Assembly (NCBI GenBank): GCA_037954665.1
Contig: JBBMOL010000193.1
Span: 372,001 to 436,000, forward strand
Reading direction: 5' to 3'
DNA: 64,000 nt
Source of the DNA: Laguncularia racemosa
Lineage: Eukaryota; Streptophyta; Magnoliopsida; Myrtales; Combretaceae
Both the position numbers and the translations under genes were made by a program. The notes below the pieces were generated by a model. The model saw only the letters and a program-made list of their open reading frames with translations, was not told where the DNA came from and ran no database searches. Shown here piece after piece: positions 22,975 through 34,040 of the stretch (positions are counted from its first letter, which is position 1; each line of letters starts with the position of its first letter).

Positions 22975-23330
22975 CTTCGAAATCAATAGTGGTCTTACAA
23001 AGAATCCAAATGTTATGCCAGTAATACTTGTTCTCTTTTTTCTCTTAACATTTGTTTGGCAAGCTACTGTAAGTTTTTGATGAGATCTTTAATACTGTCC
23101 TAGACATGATTTATCCGAGAAAAAAATTTTAATACTGGATATGGTTAGAGAAGTGTATGAACCTTTAATCTAAACAATTCCTCTACACAATAGCATTAAG
23201 ATAAATATAAATCTGAATCATCCTATTTTCTCATTCGAATAATTTTTTATCTATTGAAAGACCTATTAGAGCTCTAGGTGATATGAAAAAAATATATATA
23301 TATATTTCTTGTAAAGAAAGACTTGATTCT
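22975..23330 (+). other. psbK: Nuclear plastid DNA (NUPT): degraded 3' part of psbK and spacer
   Basis: From about 23005 to 23083 the sequence reads as the C-terminus of plastid PsbK, a small photosystem II subunit: gttatgccagtaatac, then code for VLFFLLTFVWQATVSF and a stop. Conserved PsbK residues are VMPVI and FVWQA; changes such as Ala to Thr and a final Arg codon CGA to TGA show nuclear decay. The following AT-rich DNA resembles the psbK-psbI spacer, but no psbI or trnS was found. The N-terminal half of psbK is absent or unrecognisable. It lies inside the broken kinase copy. Identification is by recall of plastid sequence, not alignment. Confidence 0.65.
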
Positions 23331-24168
23331 TATTACAAATTAGAAATGAACTTTGGAAAATTATTTTTATATTTTCTAGAAAGCATTTCATTTATTGGTA
23401 TCAATATAGGATATATGGTATAAAAATGGAGAACTTATTCTCTTTTTTATTCCAAAAAAAGAAAAAAAAAACTTTTTTGAAGTTCCAGTTGAAAGAGACT
23501 TCACTAACTGAAAAAGCTTTCTATGCCACCCAAGATGCCTTCTTTTTCCAAATATTTTTATGAAAACATTATATATAAATGTATATAGAACTAAGGTTTT
23601 TTGGAACTACCATGAAAAATTTTTAATAGTAATTAATTTCTCTTGTTGGATGTGAAAGACATCTATTGCTCAAACAATTCTTTTTTTTTTTTTATTTCAG
23701 CTATTGTATAGAATAAAAACTGAAAAACAAAAATACAAAGGTTTTTTCTTTTTTTTAAAAAAAATTCTTGTAATAGAAAAAAAGTTGCAAAGCCATAATA
23801 ACTCTTGTTATCAGATATATGATAGAGTATATGATGTTTGCCAAACGAATAATATGGTCTTATTCTTCGAGTGTTGATGAGCTTCATTCCTGGAAATTTC
23901 ACGCTAGATATGGCTGACTTTTCTTGTTCACTGTGTTTGAAAAACTGGTGGAGGGGCTAGCTAGCTGGCTGGCACATTTCCACCCAATAGGTATTCTTAT
24001 GTTCGGAATATTCAATGAAACAGACAAGGAGAAAATAGTTGGTAAGGACTACTTATACCTCCAAATTTCCATGGCAGGTAAACTTTCATTTTACAGCCAG
24101 ATAATGACAAGTAGACCTTAATGTGCTCCCTGATGTAATTGTTGAGTCCATTGGTGCCCTCCAACGTC

Positions 24169-25251
24169 AAACGCGTTAGGACGAATGAGCCCTCATTAGT
24201 CAATACACTTTGAATGAATTCCCACCAAAAATTTGTTGACATATTTGCAACACGCTTCTTCACAGGTTGCATTTAAATTGCCGGACATATAACTTTGGAC
24301 TAAACCTGCAGAAGTCTAGTCTTCCTAACATCTTTAGGACCAATGCAAAAGGTCTATTCACATATTGATAATTTGAGCTCGGTTCTCACATGTATAATCT
24401 ACAGTGTAAATAAAAAGGGCGGTGGAGAAGATAACTAGAAAATCTAAATGAATATTGTGTTAGGTTGTTTAGATGTGTTTTCAATAACTTATTTAGATTA
24501 GCTTTAGGTTGTTATCTGGTTATGTCCGGATAAAAATTGTTGCTGTTTTTCAAGAGTGCAGGTAAACTTTGCTTATGGACATCCTTGTATTTGATATGTC
24601 AAAGGTGAACAGCACCATGAACATGAATAAACATATTTTTCTTTTATCTTCTTCAACAACTAAATTTATCTGCTCCTTTGGATGTTGCCTTAAGGATCTT
24701 ATACCTGCCATAGAACATCCGGATCGAAGCTCTTGCCGAGGATTAGTTTATGTATTACAAACATCTTTGCTAGCAAGTCAATAATTCAGTCCACTCAATC
24801 TTTTTAGTTATGCTTCTTTACTTTTAGTTAGATGCAAGGAAACCTGATGAAGTTTTTGGAAACTGTAGATCATCTACCTTCGCTTGTCAATGAAGATAAA
24901 AAAGTGAATCAAACCGTAAGCTTATTTTATTTTCTTCCTCAGTAAAAGGGTATGTGCACTAGATGCAACGAAAACATGATTTGCCTTGTAGAATGCTTAA
25001 TGGTCAGTACGAACATATGAAATTTTGACGTATCACCTACCATATTAGTTAAATAATCATAAATGGTTATAAAAAATCCAAACTTGTTAATTTTAAATTT
25101 GTCCATACCCGTTACCAAGCAATCCACACACAAATTCCCTCCAGTATCAGCCTAGGAATTTCGCAAGATGATTCTGCCGTATGGATGATTAGCTCCTGTA
25201 CCACTCATAACGATTTGGCCCTTATGATATTTGCTAACAAAACTAAGTACA
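24169..25251. other. Intergenic region 3' of the receptor kinase, no gene seen
   Basis: Homology to the kinase promoter stops at 24168. The remaining 1.1 kb has only short ORFs without recognised domains and includes the kinase 3' untranslated region. Confidence 0.5.
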
Positions 25252-28200
25252 TTACCGACCTTCAACGAAGGAATTTGTCAATTCGTTGTTGGACCATATG
25301 CTCTCTTGTCGAGGCTGAAGATCCGAGAAGCCTTGAAAAGTAAATGTGGGTTGCTTTGGTTCTGGAAGTTTTGATTCTCCACTTAGCATGAGAACTACAT
25401 CGTACATATCTGGCCTATCCAGAACATGATCCTGAACACATAGTAACCCAATTTGGATATATTTCGTGACCTCCAGCTTCTGGGAAGTTTCAGTTAAGGC
25501 TTCATCCACCATATCCATCGCTCTGCGTTCGCTCCATAATAGCCATGCCTGGTATTTGTTTCAATAATTTAGCACATTTTCCAGTGTAACACATTTAAAT
25601 TTGATAAAAACAAAATTGGATTAGATAACACAGAGTTCTTACATACGAAAGAAGATTAAGATATTGTCCCTGGTAGTATAATGGCGAATTCTTCTTGTTA
25701 CTTACAGTCTCTAATAAGAGAACGCCAAAACTATACACATCAGACTTTTCAGAAAAAATACCTCCCATGGCATATTCAGGCGACATGTACCCACTGAAAA
25801 TCAACATATAACAATTGTTAGCTAGCAAAGACAGCTCCAACATGAGCGAGTAATCTGTGGACACGCTTAAAACATGCACTAAACACTACTTGTTCCAGAG
25901 CACGCGTTGACAAGCGTAAACTGATATATTGATATATCTTGAACTTGAATACTACGCGCAAAACTCAAAACCACATTAAACCCACAGGTAGTATTAATGG
26001 AGGAGGCAACATTACTTACAATGTTCCCACAACCTTGTGTGTATTCACCCATTCTCGTGTTCCTTCGAACATCCTTGCCAACCCAAAATCCGATGTTTTT
26101 GGGTTCAATTTTTCATCCAGAAGGATATTGCTAACCTTAAGATCACGGTGGATTACTCTCAAGTAAGAATCACGATGTAGATAAAGAAGTCCCCTCGCTA
26201 TCCCTTGTATTATTTGGCTGCGTTTATCCCAATTGAGTTCTTTGTTTCTTCTAGGATCTAGTAAATTCTCCGATTAACAATGGTTTCAGTTAAATCAAAG
26301 GCAACTAGCAAACTATCCAAGAAATACAATTAGTAGAGATATCTTACCAAATAAGAACGCATCTAAACTTTTATTTGACATGTATTCATATACCAATATC
26401 TTTTCTCCTTCATCAATGCAACAACCCAATAGCCTGACCAAATTTCTATGCTGGAACCTGGATATTAGGAGTATTTCATTCTCGAACTCTAGCATGCCTT
26501 GACCTGAGTTACACGAAAGTCTTTTCACCGCTACATCCCTCCCATCTTGCAACTTTCCCTGGTGTATTATGGCTCTGCGGTAAATTAGAGATCTGAATTC
26601 GGAACCATCAACACCATATGCATTGGAAGAAAAAAAGTTACCTTATAAACAGGCCCGAACCCTCCCTGTCCAAGTTTGTTACTAATGCTGAAATTGTTTG
26701 TAGCAGTTAATATGCAATCAAAACTTAATATGGCTAATTCGGGTGCATCTTTTTTCTGCAGTTGGTCCCTCCATTCACTCTCCTTTAGCTTACCTACTGG
26801 TGCATCGTCTACATTGACCGAGTGATGGAACCACGGAATCATACAGGACTTCCCTGAAATTGAAGATGGCACATGATGACGTCAAATTCATTCAACGGTT
26901 TCAAAGTATACAGCAGTAAAGAAAGAATTATTGCAAGCTATGTTGCCAATCAGTCCTGAATCGAGGTGTAACAAAGCCAATGGACAGTTTGGCCAAGCCA
27001 CAATTAATGACACCTGAACGAGTCTGTGGTACATGCTAAATCAAATCTCTCAACCATACATTGAAGTACAACAAAAGATACATGGAATACTTTGCTCTTT
27101 CCATGGCGCACGAGTACTTGAGTTGTAGTACCATACTAAACACATGGTCTGTTTCATCAACAAATTTTGCGCGGAATAGGAAAACTCAGATATTAACTCT
27201 GAGTAGTTGGTTACAATTATACACCACACACAAAGTTATTTCACCGTGACAAACAAATGCATTAAGGGAAAACATAATCATAAATCAAAACTAATGAAGT
27301 ACTACATCAAAACTGGAAGCATGCAAAATGGGAGAGTGGTTTTGGTATCCGCTATTGATGTTATAGCTGTTAAATCTTTGATTATGGGGAAAGCGTATGG
27401 AGAAGAGAAAACTTAGAGCAGAACTTATGATTGTACCATTTTGATGCGTACTCCTTTTAAATAGTCCGTAAACAGCAGCACCCAAGATGATTATACTGAA
27501 AAAACTGGTTAGACTAATGAGAAGTTTTGGTAACTGTTTTGCTCCTGCATGGAAAGAAGGAATATCAGAGTCAAAGTAAAATAGCCAACTCACAGGATTT
27601 GCATATATTTTCACCTTTTTCAAAGTATGAAAGGCGGAAATATAGATCTCTTCCTGATTTGTTGTACTGTTGAATATCCATAAGCTCTTGTGCCCACACC
27701 ATACATCCTATAGAGTCTACATAAGAATAAGCCAGGCAAGAGCAATTGCCGAGGCACCAATCTTTACAGTCTCCAACACTGTTTATATTAGGAATGTAAT
27801 TTGCAGAATCTGGAAGTTTCATGTTGCTCATTTTTGCGAACACATCATTTTTTGCATGCTCTGAAGATGATACCGTCTTCTTTTTCTCACAATTTAGTTC
27901 TACATTTCTTGTGCACCCCAATGTCCAGCTCCCATTGTTCCATTCTTCTGTCGACTTTGGCTTAAACCCTGATAAACAGCTGCATATAGGTGATTCTGTT
28001 GCAGTACAAACTCCAAAAGGGCCACATGTTCCATACACTTCACAGAGAGTTGGTGCTTCCCAAATCGTCGACAATTTCTTTAATTCAACATCCCAGTGCA
28101 TACGCTTTAAAGTCCCTCCAGGTGACAAGAAAAAGTATCCAAAGAAGGTGTTGTTATTCAAAGAAAAATAGAATGTTTTTTCTGCAAAATCCTCTTCAAT

Positions 28201-28896
28201 AAAAAAGACACTATTGTAAGTTCCATCCATACCGGCTATCCCGATAAATTTAGATTTATCCCATTGCCCAGCTCTGAAGTAAGGACGAGAAGCGTTCCAG
28301 ATAAAACCTTGTGTCGGGGTCTCTGAAGTAACCCCCGTAGTAAAGTTTCCTGGTGAAGGATCAATGTCACTTTTCCAGGAAATTAAGAGTTTCTCTACTC
28401 CTTTTTTGGAATCTATCCCTATCTTCATTCCTGGAAGAAGAATATCACCAGGATAATCAAAACTTTCCCAAGTTTTATTCCCGGAGCTGCCACCTGTAAG
28501 CACAAAATTACCATTATCCAAAAGTTCTGCCATCGAACTGTTTGATCCAGCGGTGACGTTGCTTGACCAAACTATATTCTGCTGCCCATCAAGTAGTTTC
28601 AGGTTCCCATCACTCCCTATAGTTAAGCTAGCTGATTGGTCTTTACTTGCAAGCGGCTTTTCCCTATTAGCCACCCAGAGAGGTTTGATTGCAGGCGTGT
28701 CCGTGAACCATATCCCAATATACAGATTTTCAGATCCATTTGGTCTGAAGAAGCCTAACTCAAAAACTTGTCCTGGGGACACAAGGGTTTGGTTTACAAG
28801 CAATGGTGCAGAGAAAGTAATATTGTGAACATATTCTCGGCAATGACATGCATGTAACAGTAGCAGAGTTGCCAAGCAATAATGTAGAAAAACCAT
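25252..28896 (-). CDS. G-type lectin S-receptor-like serine/threonine-protein kinase, seven exons, intact
   Basis: Exons by my splice reading: 28896-27615, 27544-27437, 26853-26642, 26558-26348, 26257-26020, 25793-25643, 25548-25252. All junctions are GT-AG and phases agree, giving 832 codons plus stop. The order is signal peptide (about 1-19), B-lectin (WVANREKPLA, NGNFVLTGG), S-locus glycoprotein, EGF-like Cys cluster (CGPFGVC, CSCLSGF), PAN domain (CLGNCSCLAYSYV), a membrane helix in exon 2, and the kinase: GQGGFGPVYK (about 525), VAVKRL Lys (about 546), HRDLK (about 641), DFG (about 661), SPEYAM, ending in VEGR. All catalytic residues are kept, and it is an RD kinase. Exon sizes 211, 238 and 151 are typical of the family. 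It would sit in the plasma membrane; the ligand is unknown. A broken paralogue lies at 22036-24168. Confidence 0.92.
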
Positions 28897-29276
28897 AATA
28901 ACTGTTGTTAACGGATATATGATATGATAGAGTATATGACGTTTGCCAAACAGACAATATAGTTTTATTCTTCAAGTGTTGATGGGCTTCATTCCTGGAA
29001 ATTTCATGCTGGATATGGCTGACTTTTCTTTGTTGACAGTGTTGGAAAAAATGGAGGAGATGCTAGCTAGATGGCACATTTCCATCCAATAGGTATTCTT
29101 ATGTTCGGAAATTCAATGAAACAGACAAGGAGAAAATAGTTTTGTCAAAGACTGCTTTTACGTCCAAATTTCCATGGTAGGTAAACTTTCATTTTATGGC
29201 CAGATAATTACAAGTAGCCCTTGATGTGCTCCCGGATGCAATTGTTGAGTCCGGTGGAGCCCTCCAACATCAAACA
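28897..29276 (-). promoter_or_regulatory. Upstream region of the receptor kinase
   Basis: About 380 bases before the start codon are conserved with 23790-24168 next to the broken copy, including ggtattcttatgttcgg, ttcaatgaaacagacaagga and ccaaatttccatgg. Homology ends at the same point in both (cctccaac-tcaaac), which probably marks the edge of the duplicated block. No single TATA box can be assigned with confidence. Confidence 0.55.
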
Positions 29277-29639
29277 AGAGAGAGAAACTTGAATCGACAA
29301 TGGTTGTTCTTTTCACATAGAAAAAGCTGAAATATAATCACACCACAAATGGCCTTCAATTCATGCTACAGCTAGTTACTTTAAATTATGTTTGCTCTAT
29401 ATTGAAATGCACTTTGCAATAAACTTCTTGACATATTTGTGAAAACAAACATGAAAGGTTGTGTATATTGTATATGGACATAATGTAATGCATGTGTATA
29501 AATAATTCATAACCCTAATATACATGTGAAAAGAGTAATATGCCCCTACACTATGTGTAATACAATAAAATATAGCAATAATACATCTCCTCAATCTCAA
29601 GATGCGGGAGTTGGTGTGAGATTGGAGCAATGATCAAGG
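29277..29639 (-). other. Probable 3' end and LTR remnant of copia A
   Basis: On the minus strand this follows the RNase H end of the copia relic. A purine-rich tgagattgaggag near 29608-29596 could be its polypurine tract, with LTR sequence after it. The far end of the LTR was not identified. Confidence 0.4.
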
Positions 29640-30375
29640 AACAATGTGGTAGACAAGTTCTTTATGAGAAGATCTATGTAATGATGTCATGTGTGTATAT
29701 AGCGGATGAGAACTTGATCTATGGTGACCATTTCACACACAAAGTGATAATCAATGTCAACATGTTTAGTACGATCATGTTGAGTAGGATTACTAGATAG
29801 ATATATTGTACTAAGATTATCACAACATAAGATGATGGGTCACTGAATGGGGACCCCCACCTCATGGGCAAGATGATAAATCTAAGTAGATTCTATAATA
29901 GCATATGCTAGTGAATGATATTCGCCCTTTGTGGAGCTTCAAGATACTATGGGTTATTTCTTGGAATACCATGAGATAAGATTGCGTCTAAGAAATACGG
30001 CATACCTAGTGGTAGAGCAACGAGTGTTGAGACAACCTACTTAGTCTACATCAATAAATGTGATTAATGAAGTACTAGATGTACAAATAATCGAGAGGCC
30101 CATTGAGAGAATACCTTGAAGGTACCTAAGAATTTGTTTGGCAGCATGCATGTGATTAGTATTAGGTTGATACATGTACTAAATCAATTGATTGACTGCA
30201 AAGTTGATGTTTGGTCAAGTAATAGTGAGGTACTGCAATGCACCTATGATCTCATGATAGACAGTAGGGGAAAACCATGAGCACTAAGTTGACTACAAGG
30301 AGACAAAGTTGTTTTTACAGGTTTGGAAAGATGCATGTGATGATGCTTGAGAAGATCAAGACTGAATTGAGATTG

Positions 30376-31161
30376 TGATAGGAATCAAAATCCTATAAGA
30401 CCTATCACTAGGGCAAAAGCCAAAGAGTTACAAAATTTGGCAATAAAGGTCCTCTTTGAACAATCCGATCCTAAGAATATTTGTTTAATATCTTCTTTTT
30501 TATTACATATTTGTTGTGCATTCTAGTAGGTACAATTATCGGTTTTTACAAGACGGTGGATAAATTTGCTAAAGCTCAATTTGTGGGTTATTCATTGACC
30601 AACATAAATCAAAGAAAAATCGATTCGCAATATGTTCAATTGAAGTGAAGAACCGGCCACTTAAGTGGCATCTTTATAATTTTTGTATTATTTTTACCCT
30701 AATAGGAGCAAGTATAAATACTTGCTAACTAGGGTTTTTATGGAGCTTTTTGACAATTTAGAAATCAAACACTTTGTTGTCGTGAGGGTTGTCTTTGCAT
30801 GCAATAGATCTCTTATCAATTTCTTAGTGAAATTGTGGCGAGACCAACTAGAGTGGATTGAGAGTAATATCAATCTTACTCTTGTTGTTTTTTACAAATT
30901 GTGTTTAGTGAGTAATATCTAAGGACAATTTGTTGGTTATTTTTCCTTATCATGTGAATTAAGTTTCTTCATTTTTAGATTTGATCATTTTAAATTGAGT
31001 TGAATTTTAGTTCATTTCCATTGTTTTCCATTTGATATTTATGCAATTAGTTGTTCCTATTATCAATTTATCATCAATCTCGAGAATTGAGGTTCAATTG
31101 TGATGTAATTGATCACGTCACTTGATTGATGTGTTTGCAATCCAATTAGTGAGGCACATCA
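30376..31161 (+). repeat. 5' LTR of the pol-less Ty3 element
   Basis: 786 bp, TGATAGG to CACATCA. Compared with the right LTR it lacks about 90 bases between two near-identical words (gaactgactactt and gaactggccactt), consistent with deletion between direct repeats. Confidence 0.85.
30708..30725 (+). promoter_or_regulatory. Palindromic TATA box, 5' LTR
   Basis: GCAAGTATAAATACTTGC, the same palindrome as in the four related LTRs; about 335 bases into the LTR, suitable for a U3 promoter. Confidence 0.6.
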
Positions 31162-31168
31162 TAATTTT

Positions 31169-31179
31169 TGGTATTAGAG
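31169..31179 (+). other. Primer binding site (tRNA-iMet type)
   Basis: TGGTATTAGAG lies eight bases after the LTR end, matching the initiator tRNA-Met complement except for one base. Confidence 0.75.
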
Positions 31180-32270
31180 TAAAGGTTGTAGAGTAAGGTT
31201 TACATGAACTTCAATTGAAAAATTAGGGTTATTAAATTTACTTTTTGATCCGAATTATGAAGTGCAATTGAAGTAGTTTATTGTGATTTTGTTATGTCAT
31301 ATTTGTTGTTGTTGAAGTGGAAGTGGAGACCTTGTAGTAGTCCTTATGTTCTAAATCATTCCGTGAGGAGAAGGGGAAGTAGGAAGTGTATTTCCTTGTG
31401 TATGTTTCGAAATTGGAGATAAATTCTTTGTGACAAAAGAGAAGTGAATTTCCTTGTATAGTGTTTCAGAATTGAGGAGTGTGAATTGCATTTCCAGATT
31501 TTTTTTTACGTGAAGGATTGGGAAATTATTTGAATTTAAATACAATCGTTAAGTTTGAAGAGTTATTGTGTAGTATTGATTGAATGCAATTTGAATATTT
31601 TTGAATTATTTTTTACCATTTGTGGAGAAGCTTCATTAAGAGTTGCATTTGTGTTGTTGTGCCATAAGTGGAAGAGGAGGAAAGTGTGTGTGTGTTGCAC
31701 CGTAAGTGAGTGAGTGTGTGGTGTAGTGATTTTATGTGGTTAAGGGTGCAACGTGGTGTATTTGTTTGTGTTGCGGTGAAAGGTTACTGCACGTGGATTG
31801 TAAGTGGTGTATGTGCCATAAGTGAAGGTTGTTGTAGTGGTTAAATTTGAATTTCAAAAGCAAGCATTGAAGTGTGGAAGTTATTATGTATTGATACTTG
31901 AACACTTTGCTTAGTTGATATCATTAACTTACTATTTGGAGAAGTGTTTAGTATTGCTCTTCTTGTTATTGTCATAATTGAAGTGTGGAAGTGTGTGTAT
32001 ACCGTGGGTGTAGACATGTTGTTGTGATTGTGTTTGTTGCCTTGGTTGTGTGTTGAAGTATCGTAAGTGTGAGTGTACCATGGGTGTAGAGGGTGTTATT
32101 ATTGTGTCGGAAGTGTGCGTTGTGGTGTAAAGTATAATGAATTGTGGGAGAGTGTGTGTTGCATGATTATGGGAGTGTATGTGTTGCATTAGTTGTTTGT
32201 TGCTCCGTGGATGTCTGAGTGTGTGTTTCCATGGTGTATGTTGTTGGCTTATTGAAGTTAGTAAGCAACC
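31180..32270 (+). other. GT-rich untranslated leader
   Basis: About 1.1 kb with tgtgtg-rich stretches and no coding domain. Its counterpart in the minus-strand relative (6931-8001) is CA-rich on the plus strand, so the composition is shared. Confidence 0.55.
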
Positions 32271-32735
32271 ATGTCAAATGATTTGTATTTGTCTACTAAT
32301 GTATTGTGCCAAGCCTTGACTTCTTTTCCAACCATTGATGATGAGCAGAGAGAAAATTTGTTCCACATATCTTATAGGGTACAAGGTAATTTATGTATTC
32401 TTATTATTGATGGCGGTAGTTGTACTAAAGTTGTGGGTGCCTCATTAGTATCGAAATTGAAACTTGTAACTACCTCATATCCAAAACCCTACAAATTACA
32501 TTAGCTGAGTGAGCAAGGGAGTCTCCATGTAACCTAGAGGGTTATGGTACCTTTCAGTATAAGAGATAAATATCATGATGAAATTGAATGTGACATTCGT
32601 CCCATGTGTGCATCCTATATATTGCTTGGCAGGCTTTAGTTATATGACAGGATAGTTTTGCACGATGGCTATACAAATACTTATATGTTCCAGCATGAGG
32701 GTAAATGTATAGTATTGAACCCAGTGTCACCATCA
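32271..32735 (+). pseudogene. Protease fragment of the pol-less element
   Basis: The ATG at 32271 begins MSND, like the gag start of the related element, but passes almost at once to the retropepsin region: ENLFHISYRVQGN, then LIIDGGSCTKVV with the active site as DGG. After a stop at 32502 homologous code continues (ILLG, YDRIVLHDGYTN). Gag was therefore removed by an internal deletion. Confidence 0.75.
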
Positions 32736-32960
32736 AATGTCCAAGAGGTTCAAAGATAGATAAGTTAACTTTTAGAGGACCAAGAGGTTCATAAGTAGAT
32801 GAGTCAGTCATTAGAAATCCTAGAGGTTCATAGTCAGATGAGTCAACCTTCAAAGGACCAAGTGGTTTAGAAGCAGATGTATCAACCATCAGAGGTCTAA
32901 AAGGTTTAGAGGTAGATGAGTAAACCCTTAGAGGACTAAGAGATTTAGAGACATATAAGT
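32736..32960 (+). repeat. Tandem array, unit about 45 bp, five imperfect copies
   Basis: The unit resembles gaggaccaagaggttcatag followed by tagatgagtcaacc. Its length is a multiple of three and all copies keep one frame, encoding a 15-residue repeat around LEDQEVHSQMSQP with stops in later copies. It occupies the place of the charged linker between protease and RT in related elements. Confidence 0.75.
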
Positions 32961-33137
32961 AAAATCAGGAAGAAGAAGAAGAAGACGTTATTGGTGGGAC
33001 AGTTTGAGTTAGATAAATTGCCTGGAGAATATAGTCTCTACTACATTTAATGATATAAACTTGTTACTCTATCTACCCAGTTATATTCAGGAAGACCTAT
33101 CAGATTTAAGGACAAATCTTCTTAAGGCCCAAGGAGA

Positions 33138-34040
33138 TGATAGGAATCAAAATCCTACAAGACCAATCACGAGGGCAAAAGTCAAAGGGTTACAAAATTT
33201 GGCGATAAGGGTCCTCTTTGAATAATTTGACCTATAAAATATTTGTTTAATATCTTCTTTTCTATTACATATTTGTTGTGCATTCCAACAAGTACACTTA
33301 TCTGTTTTTATAGGATGGTGGATAAATTCCCTAAAGCTTAGTTTGTGGGTTATTCATGGACCTACATAAATCAAAGAAGAATCGGTCTGCGATATGTTCA
33401 ATTGAAGTGAAGAACTGACTACTTGAAGACCATTTCAACTTGTATTTTGTTGCTTTTGAGAACCAGCCTTTTTATTAGTATTTGTAATTTGTTTCCTTTA
33501 GGAACTGGCCACTTAAGTGGCATCTTTGTAATTTTTGTGTTATTTTTACCCTAATAGGAGCAAGTATAAATACTTGCTAACTAAGGTTTTTGGGGAGCTT
33601 TTTGAAAATTCATAAATCAAACACTTTATTGCCGTGAGGGTTATCTTTATATGCAATAGATCTCTTATTAATTTCTTAGTGAAATTGTAGTGAGACCAAC
33701 TAGAGTGGATTGTGAGTAATATTAATCTTACTCTTGTTGTTTTTTACAAATTGTGTTTAGTGAATAATATCTAAGTACAATTTGTTGGTTATTTGTCCTG
33801 GTCAAATGAATTAGGGTTCTTCATTTTCAGATTTGATCATTTCAAATTGAGTTGAATTCTAGTTCATTTCCATTGTTTTCCATTTGATATTTATACAATT
33901 GGTTGTTCTTATAATCAATTTATCATCAATCTTGTGAATTGGGGTTCAATTGTGAAGTAATTAATCACGCCATTTGTTGTTGGAATTAGTTTTTCACGCC
34001 ACTTGATTGATGTGTTTGCTATCCAATTAGTGAGACACAT
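33138..34040 (+). repeat. 3' LTR of the pol-less Ty3 element
   Basis: About 903 bp, starting TGATAGG after the purine-rich aaggaga. The pol frame (DLRTNLLKAQGDD, then RPITRAKVKGLQ) crosses into the LTR. The terminal bases are altered (gagacacat instead of ggcacatca). Confidence 0.82.
33560..33577 (+). promoter_or_regulatory. Palindromic TATA box, 3' LTR
   Basis: Identical to the site at 30708-30725. Confidence 0.6.

Larger units (their letters stand above)
22036..24168 (-). pseudogene. Truncated tandem copy of the S-domain receptor kinase, interrupted
   Basis: Two parts are homologous to the intact kinase at 25252-28896 and lie on the same strand. 23767-24168 matches 28850-29276 (promoter, start codon region and part of the signal peptide). 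22036-22250 matches 28622-28834 (start of the B-lectin domain, with the code for LVNQ, WVANREKPL-type motifs degraded by frameshifts). Between them about 1.5 kb of foreign DNA sits in what was the first exon. Nothing downstream of the early lectin domain remains. This is a second member of a local kinase array that has been broken. Confidence 0.82.
30376..34040 (+). mobile_element. Non-autonomous Ty3 element with two LTRs, inserted in copia A
   Basis: Left LTR TGATAGGAATC...GGCACATCA, PBS, a GT-rich leader, a protease fragment, a 45-base repeat array, the last pol codons, a purine tract and the right LTR follow in order. Gag is reduced to MSN, and RT, RNase H and integrase are absent. The left flank is gattg (30371-30375). 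The right flank begins ttgactc, so the duplication seems eroded by a small deletion that also removed the LTR end. The copia frame reads on across the two flanks (GIHLSQ to FSLDLLK), which proves the insertion. It belongs to the same clade as 3930-11013. Confidence 0.85.

Noticed and set aside
24939..25250. Possible copia gag/protease traces downstream of the kinase
   Set aside because: A few residues (VWMISSCTTH) faintly resemble a copia protease start, but nothing around it supports this.
27670..28202. Several plus-strand ORFs over the receptor kinase
   Set aside because: They are antisense shadows of the first exon.
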